Origin: Fen-1258 sp947085815
GTDB taxonomy: Bacteria > Bacteroidota > Ignavibacteria > Ignavibacteriales > Melioribacteraceae
Direction of reading: 5' to 3'
Assembly (NCBI GenBank): GCA_947085815.1
Contig: CAMTXU010000032.1
Span: forward strand, 1-64,000
Length of the DNA: 64,000 nt
A program made the position numbers and the translations under genes. Below are positions 53,724-62,459 of this stretch, piece after piece. Under the pieces are notes generated by a model. That model was not told where the DNA came from. It saw only the letters and a program-made list of their open reading frames with translations, and made no database searches. Every line of letters begins with the position of its first letter. Position 1 is the first letter of the stretch.

Positions 53724-54170
53724 TTATTTTATAACAGCTCCTATACCCTCAATCTGATAAGTCTTTTTAGATTTATCTTTAGAACAGCACCCGGCATCGT
53801 CACCCTCTTTCTTCTCTGCCATCTCTTTTTCATCACAAGCTTCATCTTTAACCGGAGCAACAACACCCTGGACTAACGCCGTTTTTCCTTTCGCGTCTTT
53901 CGGAAATACAATAACTCCATCCTCAACTTTAATTTTGATTTTTTCATCCTTCTTTGTTCCGGCTATTTCAATCCAGCAGCCTTTATCATCACAAACGCCA
54001 AGAACTTCTCCTTCAACAACAACTGTTTTTCCCTCATATTTTGCCGGGGTGGAAAGAATTTTAGAGATAGAAGTTTTCTCTTTGATTGTTATCTCTTTAC
54101 CAAGTTTTATCACTTCAGCATTTATAAATGTAAAACCGATTAACAGAAAAAGAACGAATATTTTTTTCAC
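53724..54170 (-). CDS. DUF4920 domain protein, exported
   Basis: A 148-residue protein from a GTG at 54170, which has AAGGAG 7 nt upstream. The frame opens 21 codons earlier, but that stretch looks non-coding. The signal peptide is KKIFVLFLLIGFTFINA. The body has the DUF4920 pattern KTVVVEGEVLGVCDDKGCWIEI and an OB-fold-like PKDAKGKTALVQGVV. Cysteines at CDEKEM and CCSKD could bind a metal. Relatives occur near copper and redox proteins, but none are seen here. The function is unknown. Confidence 0.8.
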   Translation of the reverse strand: MKKIFVLFLLIGFTFINAEVIKLGKEITIKEKTSISKILSTPAKYEGKTVVVEGEVLGVCDDKGCWIEIAGTKKDEKIKIKVEDGVIVFPKDAKGKTALVQGVVAPVKDEACDEKEMAEKKEGDDAGCCSKDKSKKTYQIEGIGAVIK

Positions 54171-54319
54171 TTTGAACTCCTTAATTGATTTAATGACCGC
54201 AGTAAAATTATAGTAAAATCCGTTCCTATGCAATCCACTTTTGCTTTGATTATATTAACGATGCCATTAGCGATTAGCTTTTAGCTAACGGCTATTCGCT
54301 AACAACTGAAAGCTAAAAA

Positions 54320-56782
54320 ATGTTTTGCCGGGTAGTATTTCCATTACCATTTAGAAACGCGTTCACTTACTCCATTCCCGATGAACTGATAGAATCCGTA
54401 AAAATCGGTGTACGTGTTGTTGCCCCGTTTGGTAAACGTGTCCTCACGGGATTTGTAATTGGTTTACAAAAAACATCAGACATCAAAGAAAAGATAAAAC
54501 CGGTACGAGATGTTTTGGACGAAAACCCGATCTTCGATGAAACAACTCTTAAATTTTATGAATGGATTGCGGAATATTATCTTAGCTCGCTGGGCGAAGC
54601 GCTAAGAAACTGTGTGCCTTACGGAACCGAGATCGAATTAAAGCGGAAAGTGGTTTGCGATAAAGACTTTTGTGAAAAGTTGTATAATCAGGAGAGCAAG
54701 AAATCTTCACTACGCGCAAAACTGCTTAGCGCGCTTTCGCAAAAAGAAGTTTACAGCATATCCCAACTTCAAAAAGAGGTAAAAAATAAAAACCTCTATT
54801 CCATGCTTCGCTCTTTCGAAAAAATCGGCGCTGTTACAATACTGGACGAAATGACTTCAGCAAAAGTTAGAGTGAAGAAAGCGAAGTTTGTAAAGTTTCT
54901 GAAATCCGCCGATGAAGTTTACGAGCTGATGCCGGAGATCGAAAAAAAATCCCCCAAACAGGTTGTCCTCCTTCTTGAGCTTTTATCCAATAAAGGACCT
55001 GTTTCTTTGAGTGAACTTCTCAAGAAAACAAAATCCTCAGCGTCTACTGTTATCAGCCTGGAAAAGAAAAAATTTGTTGAAGTATTTGATAAGGAGATCG
55101 AGCGCGTTTATTCCGAAACGTATAAGGAAGAGGCGAAAGAAATAACATTGACCAATGCGCAGAAAAAAATTGTCGACCGGGTGGGAGAATCCGCAGACAA
55201 AAATATTTTCGAGCCGTTTCTTATTCACGGAGTAACAGGAAGCGGTAAGACGCAAGTTTATATAGAGCTGTCAAAAAAAATTGTGGCGATTGGAAAGAGC
55301 GTAATAATTCTTGTTCCGGAAATTTCTCTGACACCTCAGATAACATCACGCTTCTTTAATTATTTCGGAAATCTAACTGCGGTTCTTCACAGCAGAATGT
55401 CTTTGGGTGAGCGGTACGATTCATGGCGAGGAATAATTGCGGGTAAATCTAAAGTTGTTATTGGTCCCCGTTCAGCACTCTTTGCACCCCTTAAAAATAT
55501 TGGATTGATTGTAGTAGATGAAGAACATGATTCCAGTTACAAACAGCAAGAGATAACGCCGAAGTATCATGCGCGCGACGCAGCGATAATACTTGCCAAA
55601 TTTAATAATTGTCCGGTAGTTCTCGGTTCGGCAACACCCGCCGTTGAGAGTATGTTTAATGCGCTTAACGGAAAATATAATCTTCTTGAACTGACCGAAC
55701 GAATTGATAACGCAAAGCTGCCCAAAATTAAACTTGTTGATGTCACCATTGAAAAGAAGAAGAAAAGGATGGAGAGCATCTTCTCACGCGAATTGTTGGA
55801 TGAAATTGGGAATCGTCTGGCTAAGAAAGAGAGCGTGATTGTACTTCAAAACCGGCGCGGCTTTGCAACACAAATATTCTGCAACGATTGTGGCGAGGTT
55901 GTTACCTGTCCCGATTGTTCCGTTTCGATGGTTCATCATCTTAACAAAAATATTTTGCGTTGCCACTATTGCGGAATTGTACAACCCGTTCCTAAAGCAT
56001 GTCCAATATGCGGCTCACTCGGATTAAAATTTTTCGGTACCGGTACTCAAAGAGTTGAGGATGAATTAGATTTCTATTTTCCCGATTCTAAGATTGAACG
56101 TGTGGATTCCGATTCGATAAATAAAAAAGGAAAGCTCGGTGAAATTTTAAACAGTTTTAGAAAAGGTGAGATTGATATTCTCGTTGGTACGCAAATGGTT
56201 TCTAAAGGTCTCGATTTTGCAAACGTAACTTTGGTTGGAGTTATTGCAGCGGAAACATCGTTGTGGATACCCGATTTCAGAGCAGATGAAAGAACGTTTC
56301 AGCTTCTAACTCAAGTTTCCGGTCGCTCCGGCAGAAGCGATAAAGAGGGTGAAGTGATAATCCAGACACAGAACCAAAAACATTTTGTTCTGCAAAAAGT
56401 TTTGTTGAATGATTACAAAGGATTTTACGAAAAAGAGATTGGATTGCGAGAACAATTTGAATATCCGCCTTTCATCCGCATAGGACTAATTGAAATGAAA
56501 GATGAAAAAGAAGAACGGGTACGCGCAGCCTCAAAAGAATTTTTTGAATATCTACGAAAATTTGAAAAAGGATTGAAGATCACTCCTCCAACAGAAGCAA
56601 TTATCTACAAAATAAAAGGAAGTTATCGTTTTCAAATCTTGATAAAGAGCCATAGGAGATATGATCCTTCGGGTAAACTATTGCGGAGTGCAATTTTGAA
56701 TTCTTTCATTGAGTTCAATCAAAAATCGCGCTATAGAGATGTTAAGTTGATAATTGATATTGATCCGCAATCAATCATTTAA
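54320..56782 (+). CDS. priA: Primosomal protein N' (replication restart helicase)
   Basis: An 820-residue DEAH-type helicase that reloads the replisome at stalled forks. The 3'-DNA-binding domain is N-terminal. Walker A is GVTGSGKTQVY, Walker B VVDEEHDSSYK, and the zinc-binding cysteines lie in CNDCGEVVTCPDCSV and CHYCG...CPICG, four pairs. The C-terminal helicase half has GTQMVSKGLDFANV. Length is slightly above E. coli PriA (732). A plasmid- or phage-type primase is not present. Confidence 0.96.
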   Translation: MFCRVVFPLPFRNAFTYSIPDELIESVKIGVRVVAPFGKRVLTGFVIGLQKTSDIKEKIKPVRDVLDENPIFDETTLKFYEWIAEYYLSSLGEALRNCVPYGTEIELKRKVVCDKDFCEKLYNQESKKSSLRAKLLSALSQKEVYSISQLQKEVKNKNLYSMLRSFEKIGAVTILDEMTSAKVRVKKAKFVKFLKSADEVYELMPEIEKKSPKQVVLLLELLSNKGPVSLSELLKKTKSSASTVISLEKKKFVEVFDKEIERVYSETYKEEAKEITLTNAQKKIVDRVGESADKNIFEPFLIHGVTGSGKTQVYIELSKKIVAIGKSVIILVPEISLTPQITSRFFNYFGNLTAVLHSRMSLGERYDSWRGIIAGKSKVVIGPRSALFAPLKNIGLIVVDEEHDSSYKQQEITPKYHARDAAIILAKFNNCPVVLGSATPAVESMFNALNGKYNLLELTERIDNAKLPKIKLVDVTIEKKKKRMESIFSRELLDEIGNRLAKKESVIVLQNRRGFATQIFCNDCGEVVTCPDCSVSMVHHLNKNILRCHYCGIVQPVPKACPICGSLGLKFFGTGTQRVEDELDFYFPDSKIERVDSDSINKKGKLGEILNSFRKGEIDILVGTQMVSKGLDFANVTLVGVIAAETSLWIPDFRADERTFQLLTQVSGRSGRSDKEGEVIIQTQNQKHFVLQKVLLNDYKGFYEKEIGLREQFEYPPFIRIGLIEMKDEKEERVRAASKEFFEYLRKFEKGLKITPPTEAIIYKIKGSYRFQILIKSHRRYDPSGKLLRSAILNSFIEFNQKSRYRDVKLIIDIDPQSII

Positions 56783-56827
56783 TGGTAAATACGCGGCATG
56801 CCGCGTCTCAAGGGTGTGCTGTAATAA

Positions 56828-57409
56828 ATGAATTCTCAAAACAAAAAATATTTTCTTCTTAACAAACCATATGGTGTGCTAACACAATTCACTGATGAAC
56901 AAGCCCGTCCTACACTTTCATCAATTCATAATTTTCCAAAAGATGTGTATCCTGTTGGCAGACTTGACCGCGATAGTGAAGGACTTCTTCTCATTACCAA
57001 CGACAAAGCATTGACTGACTATCTTCTTAATCCAAAAAACAAACACGAACGAGAATATTTTGTTCAGGTTGAAGGAATTCCTGCGGAATCGGATCTTCAA
57101 AAATTCCGTAACGGGATTGTAATTAAAGATGGTAAAACGCTTCCCGCAAAAGCAAAACTAATTGATGACCCGAACTTTCCTCCGCGGATTCCACCGATAA
57201 GAGAACGGAAAAATATTCCCACGAACTGGATAAGTTTAACTTTGATTGAAGGACGCAACAGACAGGTTAGAAGAATGACCGCAGCAATTGGATTTCCAAC
57301 GCTTCGACTTGTACGCGTGAGAATAAAAAATTTACTACTCTCTGATTTAAAGAGTGGAGAAGTAAGAATATTAAATGATGACGAAGTGAAGGAGTTGGTC
57401 AGAAAATAA
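56828..57409 (+). CDS. rluE: 23S rRNA pseudouridine synthase, RluE type
   Basis: A 193-residue RsuA-family enzyme without the S4 domain. The active site GRLDRDSEGLLLITND carries the catalytic Asp, and ILIEGRNRQVRRM-like TLIEGRNRQVRRMTAAIG forms the RNA-binding loop. The family modifies U2457 in 23S rRNA. It follows priA by 45 bp and may share its transcript; a bidirectional terminator overlaps its stop. Confidence 0.9.
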   Translation: MNSQNKKYFLLNKPYGVLTQFTDEQARPTLSSIHNFPKDVYPVGRLDRDSEGLLLITNDKALTDYLLNPKNKHEREYFVQVEGIPAESDLQKFRNGIVIKDGKTLPAKAKLIDDPNFPPRIPPIRERKNIPTNWISLTLIEGRNRQVRRMTAAIGFPTLRLVRVRIKNLLLSDLKSGEVRILNDDEVKELVRK

Positions 57410-57440
57410 AAAACCCAACATCATTATGAAGTTGGGTTTT
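57410..57440. terminator. Bidirectional terminator after rluE
   Basis: AAAACCCAAC and GTTGGGTTTT form the stem. It serves rluE and, on the minus strand, the Yip1 gene. Confidence 0.85.
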
Positions 57441-57497
57441 AAACCTTTCCCTTTGGCATTGCCACTATGTGGGAAGGGTGGGATGAATTTTTATTTA

Positions 57498-58328
57498 TCA
57501 GCCCGCGAACCAGCTTAAGAATGGAACTGCCTTTGCCATGAAAAAGAAGAGCAAACCAAATGCAATCCAAACACCAATTACCGCAATAATATATTTTTTT
57601 GTGTCGTTACTCTTAAACATTTTTGCTAACCCAATACCGAATATCACATAGAACCAAATTGAAAAGAGATCAAGCTTGCCAAGTAGAAAACCGGTAATTG
57701 TTGCTTTATCCGATCCCATAAAATCCGCGACGCTCGTTCCGCTAAATGCCCGGCTTGTTGCTAATGCTGCAATTACCATAACAATCATCTGAATTGCAGT
57801 TATGTAATGAGGCAATCCGTACGCAACCATTGCGTCTTTGTAAATGCCTTCACCCTTTAATCCAAACTTGGCAACCAGCATGAAAACACCCGCGACAATA
57901 AAGAACATGATGAACACAACTATTGGAATTCCGACACTGGAGATAATTATTTGTACTGTTCCGCTTTGACCCATTCTATCTCTCATAGTTTCCAATTGCT
58001 CATCGGCTTGCGTCTGTGTTATTTGACCTTTATCAACCGATTCCTTCAGTTGTTTCTCGAGCCGCTCTATCTGCTTTTCCGTCATTGACGATCTTATGGC
58101 AGGGTTATTCATCATTACTACTTGAGACAAAATTGCTATTACAATTACTACCAAAATTGGAACGATCCAGTCCGAAGTTTTTTGCGGGAACTTTGCCATT
58201 TTGCCGAAGGTGGCTGTGGGCTCGGAGAAAACGCCGACTAGTTTGTCTGTGTGACTTAATTCAAATTCTTCATGATCATTTTCTACGGAGGACATTTTTG
58301 GAGCTTCCTGGTTTTGCATTTCTTCCAT
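57498..58328 (-). CDS. Yip1 family membrane protein
   Basis: A 276-residue protein. A soluble N-terminus is followed by five membrane helices of the Yip1/YIP1 family (DWIVPILVVIVIAILSQ, VPFLSWF at the end), with an amphipathic Lys/Glu/Gln-rich insert at about 80-120. In bacteria these proteins have no defined function. The ATG has GAGGAG upstream. Confidence 0.82.
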   Translation of the reverse strand: MEEMQNQEAPKMSSVENDHEEFELSHTDKLVGVFSEPTATFGKMAKFPQKTSDWIVPILVVIVIAILSQVVMMNNPAIRSSMTEKQIERLEKQLKESVDKGQITQTQADEQLETMRDRMGQSGTVQIIISSVGIPIVVFIMFFIVAGVFMLVAKFGLKGEGIYKDAMVAYGLPHYITAIQMIVMVIAALATSRAFSGTSVADFMGSDKATITGFLLGKLDLFSIWFYVIFGIGLAKMFKSNDTKKYIIAVIGVWIAFGLLFFFMAKAVPFLSWFAG

Positions 58329-58425
58329 TTGATTTCTCCTCGTTAAGTTGAATGTTATGATGAGTGTTTGCCGAACGCAATTTAGTAAAATTTTATTATT
58401 GCACGAATAATATTATTCATTAAAT

Positions 58426-58764
58426 TTATTTTAGTCTCAGCAGGATCAGCCCAACAATTCCCTGAACTGCTACTGCAGAAGCTGCAAAAATTGTCAACCA
58501 ATAAGGTGTGAAAAGATCCTTTACATTTTGTCCCATCGTAAAATAGATGAGAATTATTAGAAAAATGAGAACACCCAGAGTAATGCTATTTGTTTTGTAA
58601 AAAAGGGAAAGCTCGCGCTCATCGGCATGCACTTTCTTCCATCGCATTATTAGGGGTCTGAGTGCTAATAGAGCAAGAGCAGTAATTCCTTTAGCGCCAA
58701 ATAGTATTATTGCGAGAATTGTTATTGTGCCCACAAGAATTCCGAATAAATATCTAAAGTACAT
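58426..58764 (-). CDS. Small membrane protein (DUF2178-like), third gene of a regulator operon
   Basis: A 112-residue protein with four membrane helices and a short KVHADERELSLFYKTNS loop between helices 2 and 3 that recalls DUF2178-type proteins paired with HTH regulators. AGGAGG precedes the ATG at 58764, one base after the HTH stop. The longer frame to 58824 reads inside the HTH gene and is not chosen. Probably a membrane partner of the small regulator. Confidence 0.7.
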   Translation of the reverse strand: MYFRYLFGILVGTITILAIILFGAKGITALALLALRPLIMRWKKVHADERELSLFYKTNSITLGVLIFLIILIYFTMGQNVKDLFTPYWLTIFAASAVAVQGIVGLILLRLK

Positions 58765-58765
58765 T

Positions 58766-58966
58766 TTATCTATCCTCCTCTGGGAAAAATATTTCTTCAA
58801 TTTTTTTATCGAATACCTTTGCAATCTTTAGTGCAAGCGGCAAGCTCGGGTCATACTTCTCACGCTCAATTGCATTTATAGTTTGGCGGGATACGTCTAA
58901 GAGTTTAGCCAAATCTTCTTGAGATAACCTTCGTTCCGCACGTAATATGTGGAGTGTGTTTTTCAC
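58766..58966 (-). CDS. Small XRE-family helix-turn-helix regulator
   Basis: A 66-residue protein consisting of one HTH_3 domain: RRLSQEDLAKLLDVSRQTINAIEREKYDPSLPLALKIAKVF. It resembles the YozG-type regulators that accompany small membrane proteins. It overlaps the upstream membrane gene by 4 bp. A candidate operator made of two direct repeats lies upstream of the operon, so autoregulation is likely. Confidence 0.88.
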   Translation of the reverse strand: MKNTLHILRAERRLSQEDLAKLLDVSRQTINAIEREKYDPSLPLALKIAKVFDKKIEEIFFPEEDR

Positions 58967-59388
58967 TGATACTTTTCTTTCACAAACTCAGCAGCTAACA
59001 GATAAGCTACAATACCAACCACGGCGAGAATTACCAAGATGTAACTCAGCATTGTTGGAGCGAAATTCACAAAAACAAAAATTAAGATGAAAAGAAAAAC
59101 CAGAGTAGTTGTAAAAACCACATTTAATGATTCTAAATGGATCTTAAATTTAAATTCATCACCACGCAGAATTTGAAAATGATAACCCAGAATATAATAG
59201 ATAAATCCAAGCGTCCATAGAAAAGTTGAAAGGAAAAGAGTACCTCGATGAACATATCCTGGCAGTTGAATTATTTGTTCAATCGGTAACATCGCAATAA
59301 CAAACGTTGGTACAAAAAGAACTATTGGTGATAAGATCAAAATTGGTGTCTTATAAGGGAACGAGAAATTCTTCAAAACAGTTTTCAT
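58963..59388 (-). CDS. Four-span membrane protein of unknown function, first gene of the HTH operon
   Basis: A 141-residue protein with four membrane helices (TPILILSPIVLFVPTFVIAML, GTLFLSTFLWTLGFIYYI, FTTTLVFLFILIFVFVNF, MLSYILVILAVVGIVAYLL). I recognise no family. It starts the operon and overlaps the regulator by 4 bp (ATGA). AAGGGGAG precedes the start. Confidence 0.72.
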   Translation of the reverse strand: MKTVLKNFSFPYKTPILILSPIVLFVPTFVIAMLPIEQIIQLPGYVHRGTLFLSTFLWTLGFIYYILGYHFQILRGDEFKFKIHLESLNVVFTTTLVFLFILIFVFVNFAPTMLSYILVILAVVGIVAYLLAAEFVKEKYQ

Positions 59389-59431
59389 TTTAACTCCCCT
59401 TAATTATCATCTTTTTACAATTCCAAAATAT

Positions 59432-59465
59432 AGCATCCTTTACAAAATGCCAAGCATACTTTACA
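59432..59465. promoter_or_regulatory. Candidate operator: two direct repeats 21 bp apart
   Basis: AGCATCCTTTACA (59432-59444) and AGCATACTTTACA (59453-59465) lie 44-77 bp upstream of the HTH operon. Twelve of 13 bases match. A 21-bp repeat spacing equals two turns of DNA, so two regulator dimers would bind one face. Binding is inferred. Confidence 0.55.
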
Positions 59466-59591
59466 TTATTATTTTGTAATTTTCTCAAGAAAAACTATTA
59501 GAATCAAATACGGTGACCGCAAAGGTTGTTTGCCGGGGAATTCGTAATTTTACTCAAAGAATATATTTTTCATTCCATATCAAGGATTTTT

Positions 59592-60965
59592 ATGAAGACC
59601 ATTATTGAGCCGTTTAGAATCAAATCGGTGGAGCCGATAAGATTTACGACCAAAGAAGAGAGAATCAAAATTTTAGAAAAAGCAGGATACAATACTTTTT
59701 TAGTTCATGCTGATGATGTGCTTATTGACCTTTTAACCGACAGCGGTACATCGGCGATGAGCTCGGATCAATGGGCGGGAATTATGCGCGGAGATGAATC
59801 ATATGCCGGCGCAAAAAGTTTTTATGTGTTTGAAGCGGCAGTTAAAAAAATTACGGGCGATGAATACATCATTCCCACTCATCAAGGCAGAGCGGCGGAA
59901 AAAATTATCTTTTCAATTCTCGGTGGTCCTGGAAAATATTTTGCGAGCAACACATTTTTCGATACAACTCGCGCGAACATAGAATTTACCGGAGCTGAAG
60001 CGGTTGATCTTTTAAACGAGATTGGAAAACATCCCGAACAGCGCGCTCCGTTCAAAGGCAATATGGATGTTGATGCTCTCGAAGCATTTATCAAAAAAGT
60101 TGGGAAAGAAAATATTCCGCTCATTGTATTAACCGTTACAAATAATTCCGGCGGCGGTCAGCCGGTCTCAATGCAAAACATTCGTGAAGTAAAAACAGTT
60201 TGTAAAAAATATGATCTGCCGCTATTTCTGGATGCCTGCCGTTTTGCTGAGAATGCGTACTTCATCAAGCTTCGCGAAAAAGGCTTTGAGAACAAATCAG
60301 TTTTGGAAATATGCCAGGAGATGTTCTCGTATGCCGATGGCTCCACAATGAGCGCAAAGAAAGACGCACTTGTAAATATCGGCGGATGGCTATCGCTTAA
60401 TGATGACGAGCTTGCTATGAAGTGCCGCAATCTTCTTATTGTAACAGAGGGATTTCCAACATACGGCGGATTGGCTGGACGTGACCTTGAAGCAATTGCG
60501 CAAGGTCTTGAAGAGATTGTCGATGAACATTACTTGCAGTACAGAATTCGCAGTACAGAATATCTTGGCGAAAAAATGTTGAACGCCGGAATACCAATTA
60601 TAGAACCACCCGGTGGGCACGCTATATATATTGACGCGAAAAGGTTTGTTCCTAATATTCCGCCGCACGAATATCCGGGGCAGGCGATTGTTTGCGAACT
60701 TTATATTGAAGGGGGAGTTCGTGCAGTAGAAATTGGAAGTGCTATGTTCGGCAAGTACGATAAAAATGGAAAATTGATTCCGGCGATGATGGAACTGGTG
60801 CGTCTCGCAATTCCTAGAAGAGTGTACACTCAAAGTCATATTGATTACGTTGCGGAAGTTGTTATTGAAACGTACAAGAATCGCTATAAAATGAAAGGTT
60901 ATGAAATAACTTATGAAGCGCCGATGCTTCGGCACTTCACGGCTAAGTTTAAACCGCTTCAATAA
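59592..60965 (+). CDS. tnaA: Tryptophanase
   Basis: A 457-residue PLP beta-eliminating lyase that makes indole, pyruvate and ammonia from tryptophan. The PLP lysine is K257 in MSAKKDALVNIGGW. The family is split between tryptophanase and tyrosine phenol-lyase. Here D124 (FFDTTRANIE) and H448 (LRHFTAKF) match the Trp-type residues rather than the Thr and Phe of the Tyr-type. The ATG at 59592 is preceded by AAGGA; the frame is open for 22 further codons upstream without support. No Trp-rich leader like tnaC and no TnaB permease is seen. Confidence 0.92.
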   Translation: MKTIIEPFRIKSVEPIRFTTKEERIKILEKAGYNTFLVHADDVLIDLLTDSGTSAMSSDQWAGIMRGDESYAGAKSFYVFEAAVKKITGDEYIIPTHQGRAAEKIIFSILGGPGKYFASNTFFDTTRANIEFTGAEAVDLLNEIGKHPEQRAPFKGNMDVDALEAFIKKVGKENIPLIVLTVTNNSGGGQPVSMQNIREVKTVCKKYDLPLFLDACRFAENAYFIKLREKGFENKSVLEICQEMFSYADGSTMSAKKDALVNIGGWLSLNDDELAMKCRNLLIVTEGFPTYGGLAGRDLEAIAQGLEEIVDEHYLQYRIRSTEYLGEKMLNAGIPIIEPPGGHAIYIDAKRFVPNIPPHEYPGQAIVCELYIEGGVRAVEIGSAMFGKYDKNGKLIPAMMELVRLAIPRRVYTQSHIDYVAEVVIETYKNRYKMKGYEITYEAPMLRHFTAKFKPLQ

Positions 60966-61053
60966 CTCGGTGTTTCTCTGTGTCTTCTCTGAGGAACTCT
61001 GTGAGAAAAATATTACACAGAGTTCCACTGAGAAATCACTGAGACCCACGGAG
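60966..61053. repeat. Inverted repeat element filling the tnaA to DUF4905 gap
   Basis: Two arms of about 38 bp are imperfect inverted copies. The inner part GGAACTCTGTG (60993-61003) and CACAGAGTTCC (61016-61026) is perfect. The words CTCTGTG and CTCTGAG are common in dispersed repeats of this lineage. It ends 6 bp before the next start codon and may end the tnaA transcript. Confidence 0.7.
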
Positions 61054-61058
61054 AAAAA

Positions 61059-61886
61059 ATGAAAATCACAAAACTATACTCATATAAATCACCCGGACAG
61101 ATTTGGAGAATCCTTATTTCAGATTACGATAAACTGATTCTCGAAATCCGCGACACAAATACAAAAGAAGTGTTTTATAACGGTTTTAATCTTGAGACAG
61201 GGGAAAAATATTTTTCCGATCTTCAACTCGAAGAAAAATTTTGGCTCGGTATAGAAGCCGTTTATAAGGGAATAATCTTCTTTCACAAATTTCCTAAGCC
61301 GGATTTGCCGCAGCATAAACAGATCATTGCTTACGATATTGCCTCGGAAAAAATATTATGGACAAACATTGATCTCTCGTTTTTATTCATTCATAACGAT
61401 TTGGTTTATGGATTTCAGCAAGGTTTCGAAGAACGTTTTTTTTATGCGCTTGATTCTTTGAACGGAGAAATAGTGAAAGAATTTGGCAGCGACTTTAGAA
61501 CAATTAACACCCTACGTAACCAGGCAGAACTAGAGAAAGATTGGAGCGCATATATCTATCCAAAGGTATTTTCTGATGATGAAAAAGATGCAAGAATCGG
61601 AGAGGCAATCAAAGCTCAAACAAAGAGCCTTGTAATTGAAGGGGAAGTGGAGTATAATTTATACCAGGATCTGGCACTGTTCAATTTTCATTCTAAAACT
61701 GCCGAAGGAAGTTATGTTAATAAATTTTCAGCAGTCGATCTTAAGTGTGGAAAAAACATTCTTTCGGAAGTTCTGAACGCAAATGCTTCCGTATTGTTCA
61801 CAGATTCATTCTTCTTGTACAAAAATTTTCTTTTTCTTCTTCGAGAAAAAAATGAGGTTATTGTTTATCAATTAGAACAAGATTAA
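61059..61886 (+). CDS. DUF4905 domain protein
   Basis: A 275-residue protein with beta-propeller-like blades (IWRILISDYDKLILEIRD, VFYNGFNLETGEKYF, KIIAYDIASEKILWTN-like QIIAYDIASEKILW, FFYALDSLNGEIV). It has no signal peptide, so it is cytoplasmic. Family DUF4905 has no known function. Its stop is 13 bp before AMMECR1, so it may be part of the AMMECR1-Memo operon. Confidence 0.7.
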   Translation: MKITKLYSYKSPGQIWRILISDYDKLILEIRDTNTKEVFYNGFNLETGEKYFSDLQLEEKFWLGIEAVYKGIIFFHKFPKPDLPQHKQIIAYDIASEKILWTNIDLSFLFIHNDLVYGFQQGFEERFFYALDSLNGEIVKEFGSDFRTINTLRNQAELEKDWSAYIYPKVFSDDEKDARIGEAIKAQTKSLVIEGEVEYNLYQDLALFNFHSKTAEGSYVNKFSAVDLKCGKNILSEVLNANASVLFTDSFFLYKNFLFLLREKNEVIVYQLEQD

Positions 61887-61899
61887 GAGCAAGAATAAG

Positions 61900-62457
61900 A
61901 TGGAGCTGACAAAAGAGGAAAAAAATATTCTCCTCAAAATTGCACGTGAGTCAATCAATTCTGTTTTCACCAAGGAAGTAATCACTGAACCGGATTATGA
62001 GAAACATCCGGTGTTTAAATCTCACGCGGGAGCGTTTGTTACATTAACAATGCAAGACACATTGCGCGGTTGTATCGGCTATATTGTTTCGGATCAGCCT
62101 TTATTCAAAACCATAAGTGACGCCGCCGTTCAAGCATCGCAAGGAGATCCTCGATTTCAGCCGGTTCGTCAATCCGAAATAAAAAATCTATCGATCGAAA
62201 TTTCAATCCTCTCCGAACCATTTCCGCTTAACAGTTATGACGAAATTGAAATCGGCAAACACGGTTTAATTCTCGAAGAAAAAAATCGGCGCGGACTTTT
62301 ATTGCCGCAAGTTCCGGTGGAGCATCATATGAACCGCGATCAATATCTCGATTCAATTTGTAGGAAGGCAGGCTTTCCCGCGGAATATTGGAAGACAAAA
62401 CAATTAGCCTTGAGCGGATTTACTGCGGCTGTTTTTTCAGAGAAAGAAATGAGTTAA
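61900..62457 (+). CDS. AMMECR1 domain protein (AmmeMemoRadiSam system protein A)
   Basis: A 185-residue AMMECR1-family protein. The invariant LRGCIGYI motif is at about residues 49-56, followed by AAVQASQGDPRF and PVEHHMNRDQYLDSICRKAG. The family has no settled function. In bacteria it is encoded together with a Memo protein and a radical SAM enzyme; the Memo gene follows by 2 bp, but no radical SAM gene is in view. Confidence 0.93.
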   Translation: MELTKEEKNILLKIARESINSVFTKEVITEPDYEKHPVFKSHAGAFVTLTMQDTLRGCIGYIVSDQPLFKTISDAAVQASQGDPRFQPVRQSEIKNLSIEISILSEPFPLNSYDEIEIGKHGLILEEKNRRGLLLPQVPVEHHMNRDQYLDSICRKAGFPAEYWKTKQLALSGFTAAVFSEKEMS

Positions 62458-62459
62458 TT

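Noticed and set aside
59389..59591. Possible tnaC-like leader peptide upstream of tnaA
   Set aside because: No short frame with Trp codons and a following Rho-type site or hairpin could be found.
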